From a virus: a stretch of DNA of 25,787 nt. Positions 15,437 to 23,496 of the stretch are shown piece after piece. The notes beneath the pieces are model-generated. The model was not told the DNA's origin. It saw nothing but the letters and a program-made list of their open reading frames with translations, and searched no databases. Each line of letters begins with the position of its first letter. Position 1 is the stretch's first letter. The DNA is taken from the IMG/VR virus record IMGVR_UViG_3300033552_000051, positions 1 through 25,787 of that record. One strand, given 5' to 3'. The position numbers were made by a program, and so were the translations under genes.

Positions 15437-16053
15437 TGAAAGATTTTAGTCAGAACGGTGAGCAACAAATTATATTAGATTATTTCAAAAACCACAAAGG
15501 CGGCTATTTAGATTTAGGTGCAAATGACGGCAAAACACTAAGTAACACGAAAGCCCTACATGATTTAGGGTGGAATGGTGTTTGTGTAGAACCTAGCAAT
15601 GAAGCATTTGAAAAAATAAAGTCTAGTCAGCCTAACGCAATAGGGTTAAATTTTGCGGTTTCGGACACAGATGGAGAGATTGAATTTTACGAGTCAGGCA
15701 CACACCTAAAAAACGGAGACACATCTCTTTTGTCTACCCTTAAAAAGTCTGAATTGAACCGATGGGAAGGGTCTGACAACCATTTCAATAAAACAAAGTG
15801 CAACTCCGTTTCTGTACCAACACTACTATCCAAGTTAAAGCTTTTCTTTATTGGCACTTATGACTTTATCTCTATTGATATTGAAGGACTCGACTACGAC
15901 GTACTTGTTCAAATGAATTTAAAATCTTTAGGGTGTAAAATGTTGTGCATCGAGACTAATTCAATAGAAGATCAAAAATACATTGATTACTGTGCTAATT
16001 TTGGAATGAAAGTGATTCACAAGAACGGCGAGAATTTAATATTTACAGTATGA
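15436..16053 (+). CDS. FkbM family methyltransferase
   Basis: A 205-aa SAM-dependent methyltransferase. Motif I is YLDLGANDG (24-32), the SAM-ribose acidic residue is in CVEPS (E52), and the FkbM-type FISIDIEGLDYDVL lies at 144-157. FkbM enzymes O-methylate sugars and polyketides; several act on glycans, which suits its place among glycosyltransferases. It would cap or modify the sugar chain made by the neighbours. Start and stop overlap the flanking genes (TAATG, ATGA). Family assignment is firm; the substrate is inferred from context only. Confidence 0.88.
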   Translation: MKDFSQNGEQQIILDYFKNHKGGYLDLGANDGKTLSNTKALHDLGWNGVCVEPSNEAFEKIKSSQPNAIGLNFAVSDTDGEIEFYESGTHLKNGDTSLLSTLKKSELNRWEGSDNHFNKTKCNSVSVPTLLSKLKLFFIGTYDFISIDIEGLDYDVLVQMNLKSLGCKMLCIETNSIEDQKYIDYCANFGMKVIHKNGENLIFTV

Positions 16054-16700
16054 AAACCTGTATATTAATATTTAATGATGGACGTAACGACTATTTAGAA
16101 CAGACACTAAAAAGCCTGTTTGAAAATGTTCAATTCAATGATAATTATAAAATACTCATTGATGATGTGCCAGAAAATAGGGATACTGACTTTTTAGAAT
16201 GGATTACAGCGCAATACGGGATTGATAGTCTTGTATTGAATGATGAAAACTTGGGCGTTTTCGGATCAGTTCAAAAGGCATGGGGGTTAATTCCAGAAGA
16301 TTGTACGCATGTATGGCATCAAGAAAACGACTTTATATTTAATGAAAAGATTGATTTTGATTCAATATTAAAGTTGTCAAATCATAAGAGAGTGTTTCAA
16401 GTTGCATTGTTGCGTCAAGATTGGTTTGCGTTTGAAAAGAAAGCAGGATCAATATTTAAAGCTTACCCAGGATTTAGGGATGCAAATGTTTCTGGTCATG
16501 ATGTTGTTTTGCACAAGAATTATTTTACCCATAACCCATGTTTGTATCGTAAAGAGCATGCTATCCAATGCATCGGTTATGACGAATATAAATATATGAA
16601 AGTATTGGAAAAAACAGATTCTAATGGATGGTGTGCATACCTTGGAAAGATGTCAGACACTCCAAGGGTTACGCATATAGGAGAGGTTAAATATGTTTGA
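16050..16700 (+). CDS. GT-A type glycosyltransferase (putative)
   Basis: A 216-aa protein starting MKTCILIFNDGRNDYLEQTL, a GT2-like first strand and helix. LNDENLGVFGSVQKAW (63-78) matches the 'N.G...a...g' donor-binding segment, and VWHQENDFIF has E92-N-D94 in the DxD position. There is no membrane segment. The later HVVL-like region (GHDVVLHKNYFTHNPCLYRK) may bind the acceptor. It overlaps the methyltransferase by 4 nt and the next glycosyltransferase by 8 nt, so it belongs to the same coupled cassette. Substrate not predictable. Confidence 0.75.
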   Translation: MKTCILIFNDGRNDYLEQTLKSLFENVQFNDNYKILIDDVPENRDTDFLEWITAQYGIDSLVLNDENLGVFGSVQKAWGLIPEDCTHVWHQENDFIFNEKIDFDSILKLSNHKRVFQVALLRQDWFAFEKKAGSIFKAYPGFRDANVSGHDVVLHKNYFTHNPCLYRKEHAIQCIGYDEYKYMKVLEKTDSNGWCAYLGKMSDTPRVTHIGEVKYV

Positions 16701-17319
16701 TGTAACCTACTATATTAACATGAAGTCTCGCACAGATAGGCGAATAAATATGAAGCATCGTTTATCTGAATTGGGAATAGAATCTATTCGTATTGAAGGT
16801 ATTAATGCAGGGGAATACGACACTGGTAATTTAGTATTTGGCGAACAAAAAAAACATCTTAATAATGCTGAAATAGGATGCTTTTTAACACATCACAATT
16901 TATATAAAACAATACTTGACGAAGGGCATGAAACGGCTTTAATACTCGAAGATGATGCGTTATTCTTAGAAGGATACAAAGAAGTAGTCGAGCAGGCAAT
17001 GAAAGACATACCTAAAGATTGGGATTTGCTTTATCTAGGACAAGCAAACTATGATTCAATTAAAATCGCTCAGTCTGCAGAATTAAAAACGCATGCAATT
17101 AAAGAAAATATAGCAGGCCAATTATTTAAAGCTTCGCGGTGTTGGCTAACACATGCGTATGTTGTTAATAGAAAAGCCTTACCTAAGTTAATAGAAGGAA
17201 CACAGGTGCTATATGCAAGCATAGACGGCGTATTGGCAGACCTTCAAGAAAATTTGAATGTATATGCAATTTATCCCAATATAGTTAAACAGGATGGAAC
17301 ACAGAGTTCTATTCGCTAA
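16693..17319 (+). CDS. glycosyltransferase family 25 (LPS/LOS type)
   Basis: A 208-aa protein with clear GT25 features: VTYYINMKSRTDRRINM (4-20) is the 'INL..R.DRR' signature, AEIGCFLTHHNLYKTI (59-74) is the 'GE.GC..SH...w' segment, and ALILEDDALF gives EDD at 86-88. Family members add galactose or similar sugars to lipooligosaccharide or proteins. No export signal is present. It is the last gene of the cassette; the next gene starts 10 nt later, so transcription probably continues into the capsid genes. Family assignment is confident; the acceptor is unknown. Confidence 0.88.
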   Translation: MFDVTYYINMKSRTDRRINMKHRLSELGIESIRIEGINAGEYDTGNLVFGEQKKHLNNAEIGCFLTHHNLYKTILDEGHETALILEDDALFLEGYKEVVEQAMKDIPKDWDLLYLGQANYDSIKIAQSAELKTHAIKENIAGQLFKASRCWLTHAYVVNRKALPKLIEGTQVLYASIDGVLADLQENLNVYAIYPNIVKQDGTQSSIR

Positions 17320-17329
17320 ATAAAAGTGT

Positions 17330-17617
17330 ATGAAAAAGAATGAACCAATACCAGAAGGTTTTGTATACGTTACAAGACAAATTATAAAAGACAACGTCTA
17401 CGAAGGCGACGAAGAAGTGCTTGTTTGGGGAGAAAAAGCCGATCAGCAGCTAAGTCTTCCAAACGATGAACGTAATCCACACTGGAGAAACGTAAAATTT
17501 AAACAAGTAGAACAAAGAGAAATACCCTCGTATGTTGAAGGAACTAGTTTTGTTCCCGGCATTGAAGAAGAATCAACAGGTATCGACATTCCTAAGAAAA
17601 GAACAAGAAACGTATGA
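17330..17617 (+). CDS. hypothetical protein (95 aa) upstream of scaffold
   Basis: A 95-aa, acidic and proline-containing, probably largely extended protein (PIPEGFVYVTRQII at the start, basic KKRTRNV end). No motif is recognised. It overlaps the scaffold-like gene by 4 nt (ATGA), so it is likely a head-assembly accessory or internal protein, but this rests on position only. It lacks cysteine and membrane segments. Confidence 0.55.
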   Translation: MKKNEPIPEGFVYVTRQIIKDNVYEGDEEVLVWGEKADQQLSLPNDERNPHWRNVKFKQVEQREIPSYVEGTSFVPGIEEESTGIDIPKKRTRNV

Positions 17618-18456
17618 AACTAGGCGAATTTATAGCTGCAGCAGCTGAAAAAATAGGCATTGATGTAACGGATGCCTCATTAAAAGAATTGGTAGGATCT
17701 CAACTTGACGTACCTGAGACATTGTCGGTAGGTCTTGACAAACTAATGACAGAGGAGGCTGCAAAGTCAAGTCCTATCATTAAAAAGCACTACTTGGATA
17801 ATATGGCTAATGGTCAAAATAAAAATCTTGATATCTTAGCTTCCGATTACGGCTTAAGCCAAGAGGAAAGAGACGAAATATTCAGAGATAATAAAACCGT
17901 ATCTGATAAACACAAAGCTATTGTTGCAAAGGTTGCTGAAAAATCAAAAGGGAAAGATTCTAAAGATGATAGCAAGGCGATAATTGAAAAGTTAAATGCC
18001 GATTTGGTAGAAGCTCGTTCCTTAACAGATAAAAAAGTTTCAGAAGTTACCAATCAATATGAATCTAAAATGCTAGACGATCATATTGTAGGATCATTTA
18101 TGAAAAAAACATGGAGTTCTAATTTCTCAGAAGAAAATAGGCCAGAATTTGCTAAAATCGCTTTAGACAGAGAACTTAAAAAGATGGGAGCCGTTTTAGT
18201 AAAAGACGGACAATCAATTAAAATAGTTCGTGCTGAAAATAAAGAGCAAGATTATTTTGATACTAAAAATCAAAAAGTTACATTTGACGAGTTGAGAGAT
18301 AATATCTTTGCAACTAATAATTTTGGTTCGATTTCATCGGACACGCCCCACCCTGTTGTACCTCATGTACAAACGCCCACAACACAATCAACACAGTATC
18401 TAGACCCAAGAACCGCGGCAGCTTTTGCAGCATCTAAGGCAGATCAAAACATGTAA
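17614..18456 (+). CDS. capsid scaffolding protein (putative)
   Basis: A 280-aa, charged, Lys/Glu/Asp-rich protein with a long predicted coiled coil (about 85-150, KAIIEKLNADLVEARSL) and a flexible Pro/Thr/Gln-rich C-terminal tail ending in a short helix (PRTAAAFAASKADQNM). Scaffold proteins typically place the capsid-binding helix at the C-terminus. It directly precedes the probable major capsid gene with a 4-nt gap from its stop. No serine protease triad is evident, so scaffold rather than protease is favoured. The call rests on composition and position. Confidence 0.65.
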   Translation: MKLGEFIAAAAEKIGIDVTDASLKELVGSQLDVPETLSVGLDKLMTEEAAKSSPIIKKHYLDNMANGQNKNLDILASDYGLSQEERDEIFRDNKTVSDKHKAIVAKVAEKSKGKDSKDDSKAIIEKLNADLVEARSLTDKKVSEVTNQYESKMLDDHIVGSFMKKTWSSNFSEENRPEFAKIALDRELKKMGAVLVKDGQSIKIVRAENKEQDYFDTKNQKVTFDELRDNIFATNNFGSISSDTPHPVVPHVQTPTTQSTQYLDPRTAAAFAASKADQNM

Positions 18457-18460
18457 AACC

Positions 18461-19579
18461 ATGTCGATTACACAACAAAACGGGGTGTGTCCAGCAATAT
18501 TAGCCTCATTTGAGGAACTGAGCGCACCGAACAATATGGCAAACCTTAAGACGCCAGTAGGTCTTATTGATGCCCTTTACGATCCTTCCAACGTGCAAGG
18601 CGTAACAGTTGAACAGCTAGGAGATGGAGGCGAAGGCCACCGCAAAACTGTTCGTATCATGCACAAGCAACGTCAATCTATTAGTGATGTTCGTACTGCA
18701 AAAACTTGTGATACAGGCGTAGAAAAGCCAAGATTTGAAACAACATTTGACGTTAACATGAACGCTGAAATTGCCATTAAGGTAAGTGAAGCAACAGTTA
18801 GAAGATTATGTTCTGCTTATTCTGCTTTACAAACTATTCCCGTAGCTACAAGATCAAGCAACGCAACGGCTCAAAATTCATTATTGATTATGCGAGAAAT
18901 TGCAGAAGAAATTAACATGGATATTGATGCTTTACGTCAAAAAGTTGATGACACAGGATTAGAAGCAGTTGAACTTAACTTTGGTAGGTACCAAGGCGGC
19001 GCGACTTTTAAAGAGTATAAAATGTTAAAGTCCGCAACGGATCACTCCATTGTAACTGCAGCTTTTAATACTTGGAAAGAAGACATGCGTAAAATAGGAA
19101 TGACGGGAATGCCTCTAGTTGTAGGTAATGGCGTCATATCTTACGCGATGGATGAATTAGGTATCGGATGTTGCAATATTGGCGGTCAGGATATTGGTAA
19201 ACTTGGCGCGCGTCAAGATGCTAAGTTCTTCTATGACTCTGCCGATTTAGCTTCCCATTTTGGTGTATTGCCCAGTGGAGCGCAGCCGTTTATTTCGTTC
19301 TTCCCTAAGATGATGCAAATGGTTACATATAATAAGTATGTAGGGCCTACGTTCTCCAAGCCAATCGGTATTATGGAACGAGGTACTTTGCCTGATGCAA
19401 AAATTCCAGGTTTGAGATACGATATCCGTATCAAGCCGAACGAGTGCGGTGAGTACTATGATTTATGGGTAGATTTAGATTACGATTTCTACTTTGCGCC
19501 TCAAACATTGTTTAAATCTACTGATAGATTAAGTGGTGTTAACGGTATCTTCAAGGGATTTGCAGGTTACGTATCATAA
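18461..19579 (+). CDS. major capsid protein (putative)
   Basis: From ATG 18461 (4 nt after the scaffold stop; an upstream in-frame TTG at 18425 would overlap it) the product is 372 aa. It is a soluble mixed alpha/beta protein with an N-terminal extension, a central helix (SLLIMREIAEEINMDIDAL) and a C-terminal beta-rich region (LRYDIRIKPNECGEYYDLWVDL), which fits an HK97-type shell protein. It follows a scaffold-like gene and is followed at once by a strong terminator, as expected for the most highly expressed gene. No sequence signature proves the fold, so the call is contextual. It contains several Cys (GCCNIGG). Confidence 0.75.
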   Translation: MSITQQNGVCPAILASFEELSAPNNMANLKTPVGLIDALYDPSNVQGVTVEQLGDGGEGHRKTVRIMHKQRQSISDVRTAKTCDTGVEKPRFETTFDVNMNAEIAIKVSEATVRRLCSAYSALQTIPVATRSSNATAQNSLLIMREIAEEINMDIDALRQKVDDTGLEAVELNFGRYQGGATFKEYKMLKSATDHSIVTAAFNTWKEDMRKIGMTGMPLVVGNGVISYAMDELGIGCCNIGGQDIGKLGARQDAKFFYDSADLASHFGVLPSGAQPFISFFPKMMQMVTYNKYVGPTFSKPIGIMERGTLPDAKIPGLRYDIRIKPNECGEYYDLWVDLDYDFYFAPQTLFKSTDRLSGVNGIFKGFAGYVS

Positions 19580-19583
19580 ACAT

Positions 19584-19607
19584 AAGGGGGTGTAATAGCC
19601 CCCTTTT
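19584..19607 (+). terminator. intrinsic terminator after the capsid gene
   Basis: AAGGGGG (19584-19590), loop TGTAATAG, CCCCCTT (19599-19605) form a 7-bp perfect stem followed by T residues (TTTT at 19604-19607). It starts 4 nt after the capsid stop and ends 16 nt before the next ATG. Read-through or a promoter in the short gap must serve the downstream genes. Confidence 0.8.
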
Positions 19608-19622
19608 AAACTATATTATATC

Positions 19623-20471
19623 ATGGGTTTATTTGGATGTACCACCAATCCTGTAAGACGTTGCGATGACTGCGTTGATGAGGAATTAAATAGAGTAATT
19701 CATGCTGCAATGGTTCGTAAGAATACTGCAGTTATAGATACTACAACACCTGCATTATTTGCATCTACATTGTTAGCTGCGGAACTTGCTTGTAACGCCA
19801 TCATTATTCGTAATGTTAACGGAACAAAAGACGCTCCAAGCGTACAAGAAGGCAGAGGCGCAGGAAAGCAAAATACACGTATTTTAGCAAAGCAACATAC
19901 ACTATCATTTGTAGATTTTAACTACATTAAAAACGTAGTATTCTGGAATGATTTTGAAAATGCTTCACAAAATTATGATCTGTATTATTTCACCGATTCT
20001 TACGGGTGGTCTGTTACTAATACTAGGATTTCTGCAAGCGCAGCCGATCCGATTACAGATGACAACACAACGTATATTGAAGGGCTTATTACTGTTAAAT
20101 GGTCTCAAAAGGGGAACCCTTTGCCATTCTTAGCAGATACGGACGCCTTAGAAGCTTGCCAATTATTGTTTGACTATGATGCTTTGGTTGGGTTTGTTAA
20201 CCGTTCTGGTTCGACTGCAATAATCACTAAAACTACTGTAACAAATCGTGCAGGAGACCGTATGTCTATCGGACTTGATACGAACGTTGTCCTTTCAACT
20301 GTTTCTATTGATGAAGGAACACTTCCTGCAGGCTTAACGCTAAGTATACAAGATCAAGGAATCATACTTGCCGGTACTGTTGCGTTAACAACCTCTGCAA
20401 AAGTAACGATTAGAGCTTCTAATGCTTGCGGTATTTCTGGACAATTTGATTTAACAATCAACATTATCTAA
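19623..20471 (+). CDS. structural protein with C-terminal Ig-like domain (tail tube or decoration)
   Basis: A 282-aa protein with a cysteine-bearing N-terminus (MGLFGCTTNPVRRCDDCVDEE). A central region rich in aromatic residues follows (YFTDSYGWSVTNTRIS), and the C-terminal domain of about 75 residues has the He_PIG-type pattern LPAGLTLS...GIILAGTV...VTIRASNACG...FDLTI. Ig-like domains are common add-ons on phage tail tube, capsid and fibre proteins and bind surface glycans weakly. Placed directly after the capsid gene and terminator, it could be the major tail tube protein or a head decoration protein. Position alone cannot decide. Its TAA overlaps the next ATG (TAATG). Confidence 0.65.
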   Translation: MGLFGCTTNPVRRCDDCVDEELNRVIHAAMVRKNTAVIDTTTPALFASTLLAAELACNAIIIRNVNGTKDAPSVQEGRGAGKQNTRILAKQHTLSFVDFNYIKNVVFWNDFENASQNYDLYYFTDSYGWSVTNTRISASAADPITDDNTTYIEGLITVKWSQKGNPLPFLADTDALEACQLLFDYDALVGFVNRSGSTAIITKTTVTNRAGDRMSIGLDTNVVLSTVSIDEGTLPAGLTLSIQDQGIILAGTVALTTSAKVTIRASNACGISGQFDLTINII

Positions 20472-21487
20472 TGAACTGCCTAAAAGATTACGTAGGCTTA
20501 AAATCTTGTTCAACTACTCCATTATCCGGCAAGTATATAAATATCTTGCCGGGTATGAGTACTGAATTAGTAGATAATATTGCTAACTCCGAACAAGTAA
20601 CATTTAAAGGAGTTTGGAGCGATATTGAAGACGCTTCGTATGACGTTTTTAAAAATGATATATCTATTTTCTTAAGACAAAATAAAGCTTCTAAGTTTGA
20701 TGAGGTATTGTTTCAGACTGAAAGAATAGGTAACATTTCACGTAATCCTATTTTTATAAATTCATCATCAAATTATAATGGTGTTTATATTCGAGTGCCG
20801 GCGAGTAAGTACACGGAGTTGTACGTAAAAAACTTATGGGTATACTCCAAAACAGCTATCGCAACCACTTTTAAAATATTTGATGTTAATGATGGATCAA
20901 CCATTTTAACAAAAGAGATTACACTTTCAGTAGGCATGAATACTGTTCCTATCGAATTAACTATTACACCAACATTTGATACGTTGGTTATTTTTGCAGG
21001 TGTTGACGCTACTAATTTACAAAGCATTGAAACAGTTAGGGATTTGTATTCATGGGGCTATGATGACTGCGCATGCTCACATCAGTACGAACAACAAATA
21101 AGTACGTTTGAGTATTGGCCTTCACAGTTATTATTAACAGGTAACGCCTTATTTGATAACCTTAAACAGAACGGGTCAGGATTTGGAATTGGACTAGATG
21201 CAGATTTAATATGTTCAATTGACCAGTTTGTTTGTCAGAATAAAAAGTATTTATTAACTGCATGGATGTACTTATTAGCAAGCCAAACTTTAATTCAAAA
21301 AATGGCATCGTACCGGATGAACATATTTACAACTTCTAATTTAGAAGCGACTTCATGGCTAAGGTCTGACTACGAAAAAAAGTACAATAAAATGCTGGAT
21401 CAGGTACTGGAAAGCTTGCCAAAAAACGATATATGTATTTCCTGTGAAGGAACATTAAACGTTTATACGGGTGGAAGTATCGCTTAG
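20471..21487 (+). CDS. head-tail adaptor-like protein with beta-rich insert (338 aa)
   Basis: A 338-aa protein beginning MNCLKDYVGLKSC and with LPGMSTELVDNIANSEQ, a start I associate with small head-tail adaptor proteins in Bacteroidota phages (from memory, not verified). A beta-rich stretch at about 110-190 (NGVYIRVPASKY...LYVKNLWVYS...TVPIELTI) resembles an inserted carbohydrate-binding-like sandwich. The C-terminal half returns to helices (LLTAWMYLLASQTLIQK). It contains a strong GC-rich hairpin early in the gene (20526-20552). It overlaps the preceding gene by one base. Adaptor is a moderate-confidence inference from N-terminus and position between capsid and neck genes. Confidence 0.55.
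   Translation: MNCLKDYVGLKSCSTTPLSGKYINILPGMSTELVDNIANSEQVTFKGVWSDIEDASYDVFKNDISIFLRQNKASKFDEVLFQTERIGNISRNPIFINSSSNYNGVYIRVPASKYTELYVKNLWVYSKTAIATTFKIFDVNDGSTILTKEITLSVGMNTVPIELTITPTFDTLVIFAGVDATNLQSIETVRDLYSWGYDDCACSHQYEQQISTFEYWPSQLLLTGNALFDNLKQNGSGFGIGLDADLICSIDQFVCQNKKYLLTAWMYLLASQTLIQKMASYRMNIFTTSNLEATSWLRSDYEKKYNKMLDQVLESLPKNDICISCEGTLNVYTGGSIA
20526..20552 (+). repeat. perfect 8-bp inverted repeat (hairpin) inside a coding region
   Basis: CCGGCAAG (20526-20533) and CTTGCCGG (20545-20552) are exact reverse complements separated by 11 A/T bases. The stem is far more GC-rich than its surroundings and lies about 55 nt into the adaptor-like gene. No T-run follows, so it is not an intrinsic terminator. 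Confidence 0.7.
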
Positions 21488-21623
21488 CACAGATTTTAAA
21501 AGTTTAATTTCTGCATATTCGAGATGTATAGAAATGAACGAAACGGAACCGCAGTACTTTGTAGAATCTTACATTTCAAAAGGTATAATAAAGTTTAGAG
21601 TATGCCAATTCAATCTGATTTAA
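21471..21623 (+). CDS. small hypothetical protein (50 aa, GTG start)
   Basis: The 114-nt gap after the adaptor-like gene is bridged by a frame from GTG 21471 to TAA 21621-21623. It encodes 50 residues beginning MEVSLSTDFKSLISAYSRC, with natural-looking composition (aromatic residues, SYISKGIIKF). It would overlap the upstream gene by 17 nt and the next gene by 22 nt, in keeping with the overlap style of the region. A shorter ATG start at 21534 (29 residues) is possible. No family is recognised; the neck location suggests a minor head-tail component, which is speculative. Confidence 0.45.
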   Translation: MEVSLSTDFKSLISAYSRCIEMNETEPQYFVESYISKGIIKFRVCQFNLI

Positions 21624-22081
21624 CACAATTTATTTCAGCTCAAAAAGAAATGCTTGGAGAGCTTGGTTTAAATAGTGATAAAATACTAAGGCAGGCGGCC
21701 TTTGACTTAACAGTTCTCATCACAGATAGGATTCAGCAACGCGGAGAGCTTACAAGTGGAGTTAAAATGAAAACTTCATCACAATATAAAGCAGGATCAT
21801 ATTCATTTGACTATGCAAAGTATACAAGGGTAAAAACGGGAAGGCAAATAAATCATATTGATCTTACATTAACGGGCGAAATGATGGACAATTTTCTACC
21901 AACATCAAACGGTAAAAATGAATATGTTGTAGGGTTCATGGGTAAATCAAACGCAGATAAAGCAGAATGGAATGAGTTAAACTTTGGGGTGATATTTCAA
22001 GCCTCAAACGAAGAAATATCACAAACAGGTGAAGCTATATCAGACAACGTAAATGAAATTATTAGACGAAATAGTATCTAG
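21602..22081 (+). CDS. head-tail joining / tail completion protein (gp10-like, putative)
   Basis: A 159-aa protein with N-terminal helices (FISAQKEMLGELGLN, LRQAAFDLTVLITDRIQ), a middle segment rich in Tyr/Lys and the phrase LTLTGEMMDNFLP. It is followed by a beta strand (EYVVGFMGKSNADKAEWNEL) and a phage-like end with FGVIFQASNEE. The 'LxxTGxMxxxx...vGf....a.w.nfG...' layout is typical of HK97-gp10-type neck proteins. It lies between adaptor and terminator-like genes, as expected. It overlaps the following start by 29 nt. Confidence is moderate because the match is by pattern, not by search. Confidence 0.6.
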   Translation: MPIQSDLTQFISAQKEMLGELGLNSDKILRQAAFDLTVLITDRIQQRGELTSGVKMKTSSQYKAGSYSFDYAKYTRVKTGRQINHIDLTLTGEMMDNFLPTSNGKNEYVVGFMGKSNADKAEWNELNFGVIFQASNEEISQTGEAISDNVNEIIRRNSI

Positions 22082-22511
22082 CATTAATTGCACAATAAAT
22101 CCAAATGAAAATAGTTTTTTGGGTGGAATTGTACGTGTTGTTTCTAAAGAAGGAATCGACATTAATTACATTTCAGATACTCAAATTTCATTTGATGATA
22201 AGTTTTTAAATTACTTATATCATAAAATTACAAGTGAGTCATTTGAGGTATTACAATACAGAGGCAATCGAACAACATACAACCGTACGTCTAGATTGAA
22301 TTTAATAGTGATGACTGAAAATAGAAGTTTTGACGATTATTTAGTTTCAAAACTATCTAAAATAAAACATTTGAACATTTTGAGTATAGACTGGGATTCT
22401 GTAGGAATATACAGACGAGAAGTTGGAAACTTAAATAGTTACGATCCAAAAAAATATGTATTCGCTATTTCTTACGAAGTAGTTTATAAATCCGAATGCG
22501 ATGAGTGTTAA
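22053..22511 (+). CDS. tail terminator-like protein (152 aa, putative)
   Basis: A 152-aa protein with an alpha/beta layout (MKLLDEIVSSINCT, TSRLNLIVMTENRSFDDYLVSKLSK, KKYVFAISYEVVYKSE) resembling proteins that cap the tail tube and join it to the head. It overlaps the preceding neck gene by 29 nt and the following fibre gene by 11 nt. No diagnostic motif exists for this family, so the call rests on size, fold impression and position after the joining protein. It ends in a Cys-rich tail (CDEC). Confidence 0.5.
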   Translation: MKLLDEIVSSINCTINPNENSFLGGIVRVVSKEGIDINYISDTQISFDDKFLNYLYHKITSESFEVLQYRGNRTTYNRTSRLNLIVMTENRSFDDYLVSKLSKIKHLNILSIDWDSVGIYRREVGNLNSYDPKKYVFAISYEVVYKSECDEC

Positions 22512-23493
22512 AACAGATGCGGAATTAATTGTATTAAATAATAATAGGATTCCAGACAATACCGTAAGGGCTATTTCTGCAGAAGACGTAAGGAGTCAAA
22601 ATCAAGACATGATTGACTCTAAGGTTTCAAAGCAGGGCGGACTTGTGGTTGTTGCCGAAACAGGCTATTCATCAGCCGTCACACCTGCCTCACCGTACGC
22701 CTTCGCAACTGTAAAGCAGGTACAAGATTCAGCCGGTGCAGTATACGCAGGTGCAACACCTTCAAATACGGCTGTCGGAGGTATTCCAGTAGGGTTCAAT
22801 CCAACTGGGCTTACGTCTTTACAGTTGTTAGAAAAGGCAATGGTTCGATATGTAAACCCTGAATTTACTTCTTTTGCAGTTTCAGGACAAGCTAATACCG
22901 TAGAGGTAGGCACGGCGTTAAGCGGATCAAAGACTTTTACATGGGCTATTAATTCAGGTTCTGGAACGATTCCAACGGTAGATGTTTTTGATATTACTAC
23001 AGGGACAACTTTAATATCAGGCACGCCAAATGATGGGACTCAATCAGTAACCATTAATACTAGGGTATTGGGCAATAGCGGAGCTTCTCAAATTTGGAAG
23101 TTGACAGGTAACAACGCAGGTAACGGTACCATTTTCGATTCAAACGATTTTACTATTACAGCTCGATTTATAACTTTCTTTGGCACAACAACCGCAACCC
23201 CAACGACATCGGCACAAGTAAGGGCATTACCTCAAACTAGTTTTTATTTAGGTTCAGGTGTGATCCAATTAAACACAGGTACAGGCATTAAATTTGGTGT
23301 TGCAGTTCCCCCAGGTTCTACTGTAGTTTCTGCAATAGACTTAGATGCTTCTAATGCTAATGTTACTTACACATTAGTAGGAAATATAAGCGTAACCGAT
23401 GCAGGTGGTACAGCTAGACTATACCCTTATTACGAAGCGAATATTGCAGCTGCATACGCATTTTCACATAGACATAACATATCAATATCTTAA
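22501..23493 (+). CDS. tail fibre protein (330 aa)
   Basis: A 330-aa protein with an N-terminal segment of the type NRIPDNTVRAISAEDVRSQNQDMIDSK (residues 15-41), common at the start of Bacteroidota phage fibre and baseplate proteins. It is followed by a Gly/Ala/Thr-rich shaft, the phrase LLEKAMVRYVNPEFTSFAVSG, and an Ig-like region (EVGTALSGSKTFTWAINSG). The C-terminal part (from about 250) is a beta-rich domain. There is no enzymatic motif. It precedes a large SGNH-containing fibre by 3 nt and probably forms part of the same adhesion apparatus. It overlaps the previous gene by 11 nt. Confidence 0.65.
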   Translation: MSVKTDAELIVLNNNRIPDNTVRAISAEDVRSQNQDMIDSKVSKQGGLVVVAETGYSSAVTPASPYAFATVKQVQDSAGAVYAGATPSNTAVGGIPVGFNPTGLTSLQLLEKAMVRYVNPEFTSFAVSGQANTVEVGTALSGSKTFTWAINSGSGTIPTVDVFDITTGTTLISGTPNDGTQSVTINTRVLGNSGASQIWKLTGNNAGNGTIFDSNDFTITARFITFFGTTTATPTTSAQVRALPQTSFYLGSGVIQLNTGTGIKFGVAVPPGSTVVSAIDLDASNANVTYTLVGNISVTDAGGTARLYPYYEANIAAAYAFSHRHNISIS

Positions 23494-23496
23494 TAT

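Noticed and set aside
22665-23024. 119-aa minus-strand open frame
   Set aside because: Antisense to the fibre gene; Val/Pro/Thr-rich translation typical of the reverse of a Gly/Thr-rich fibre.
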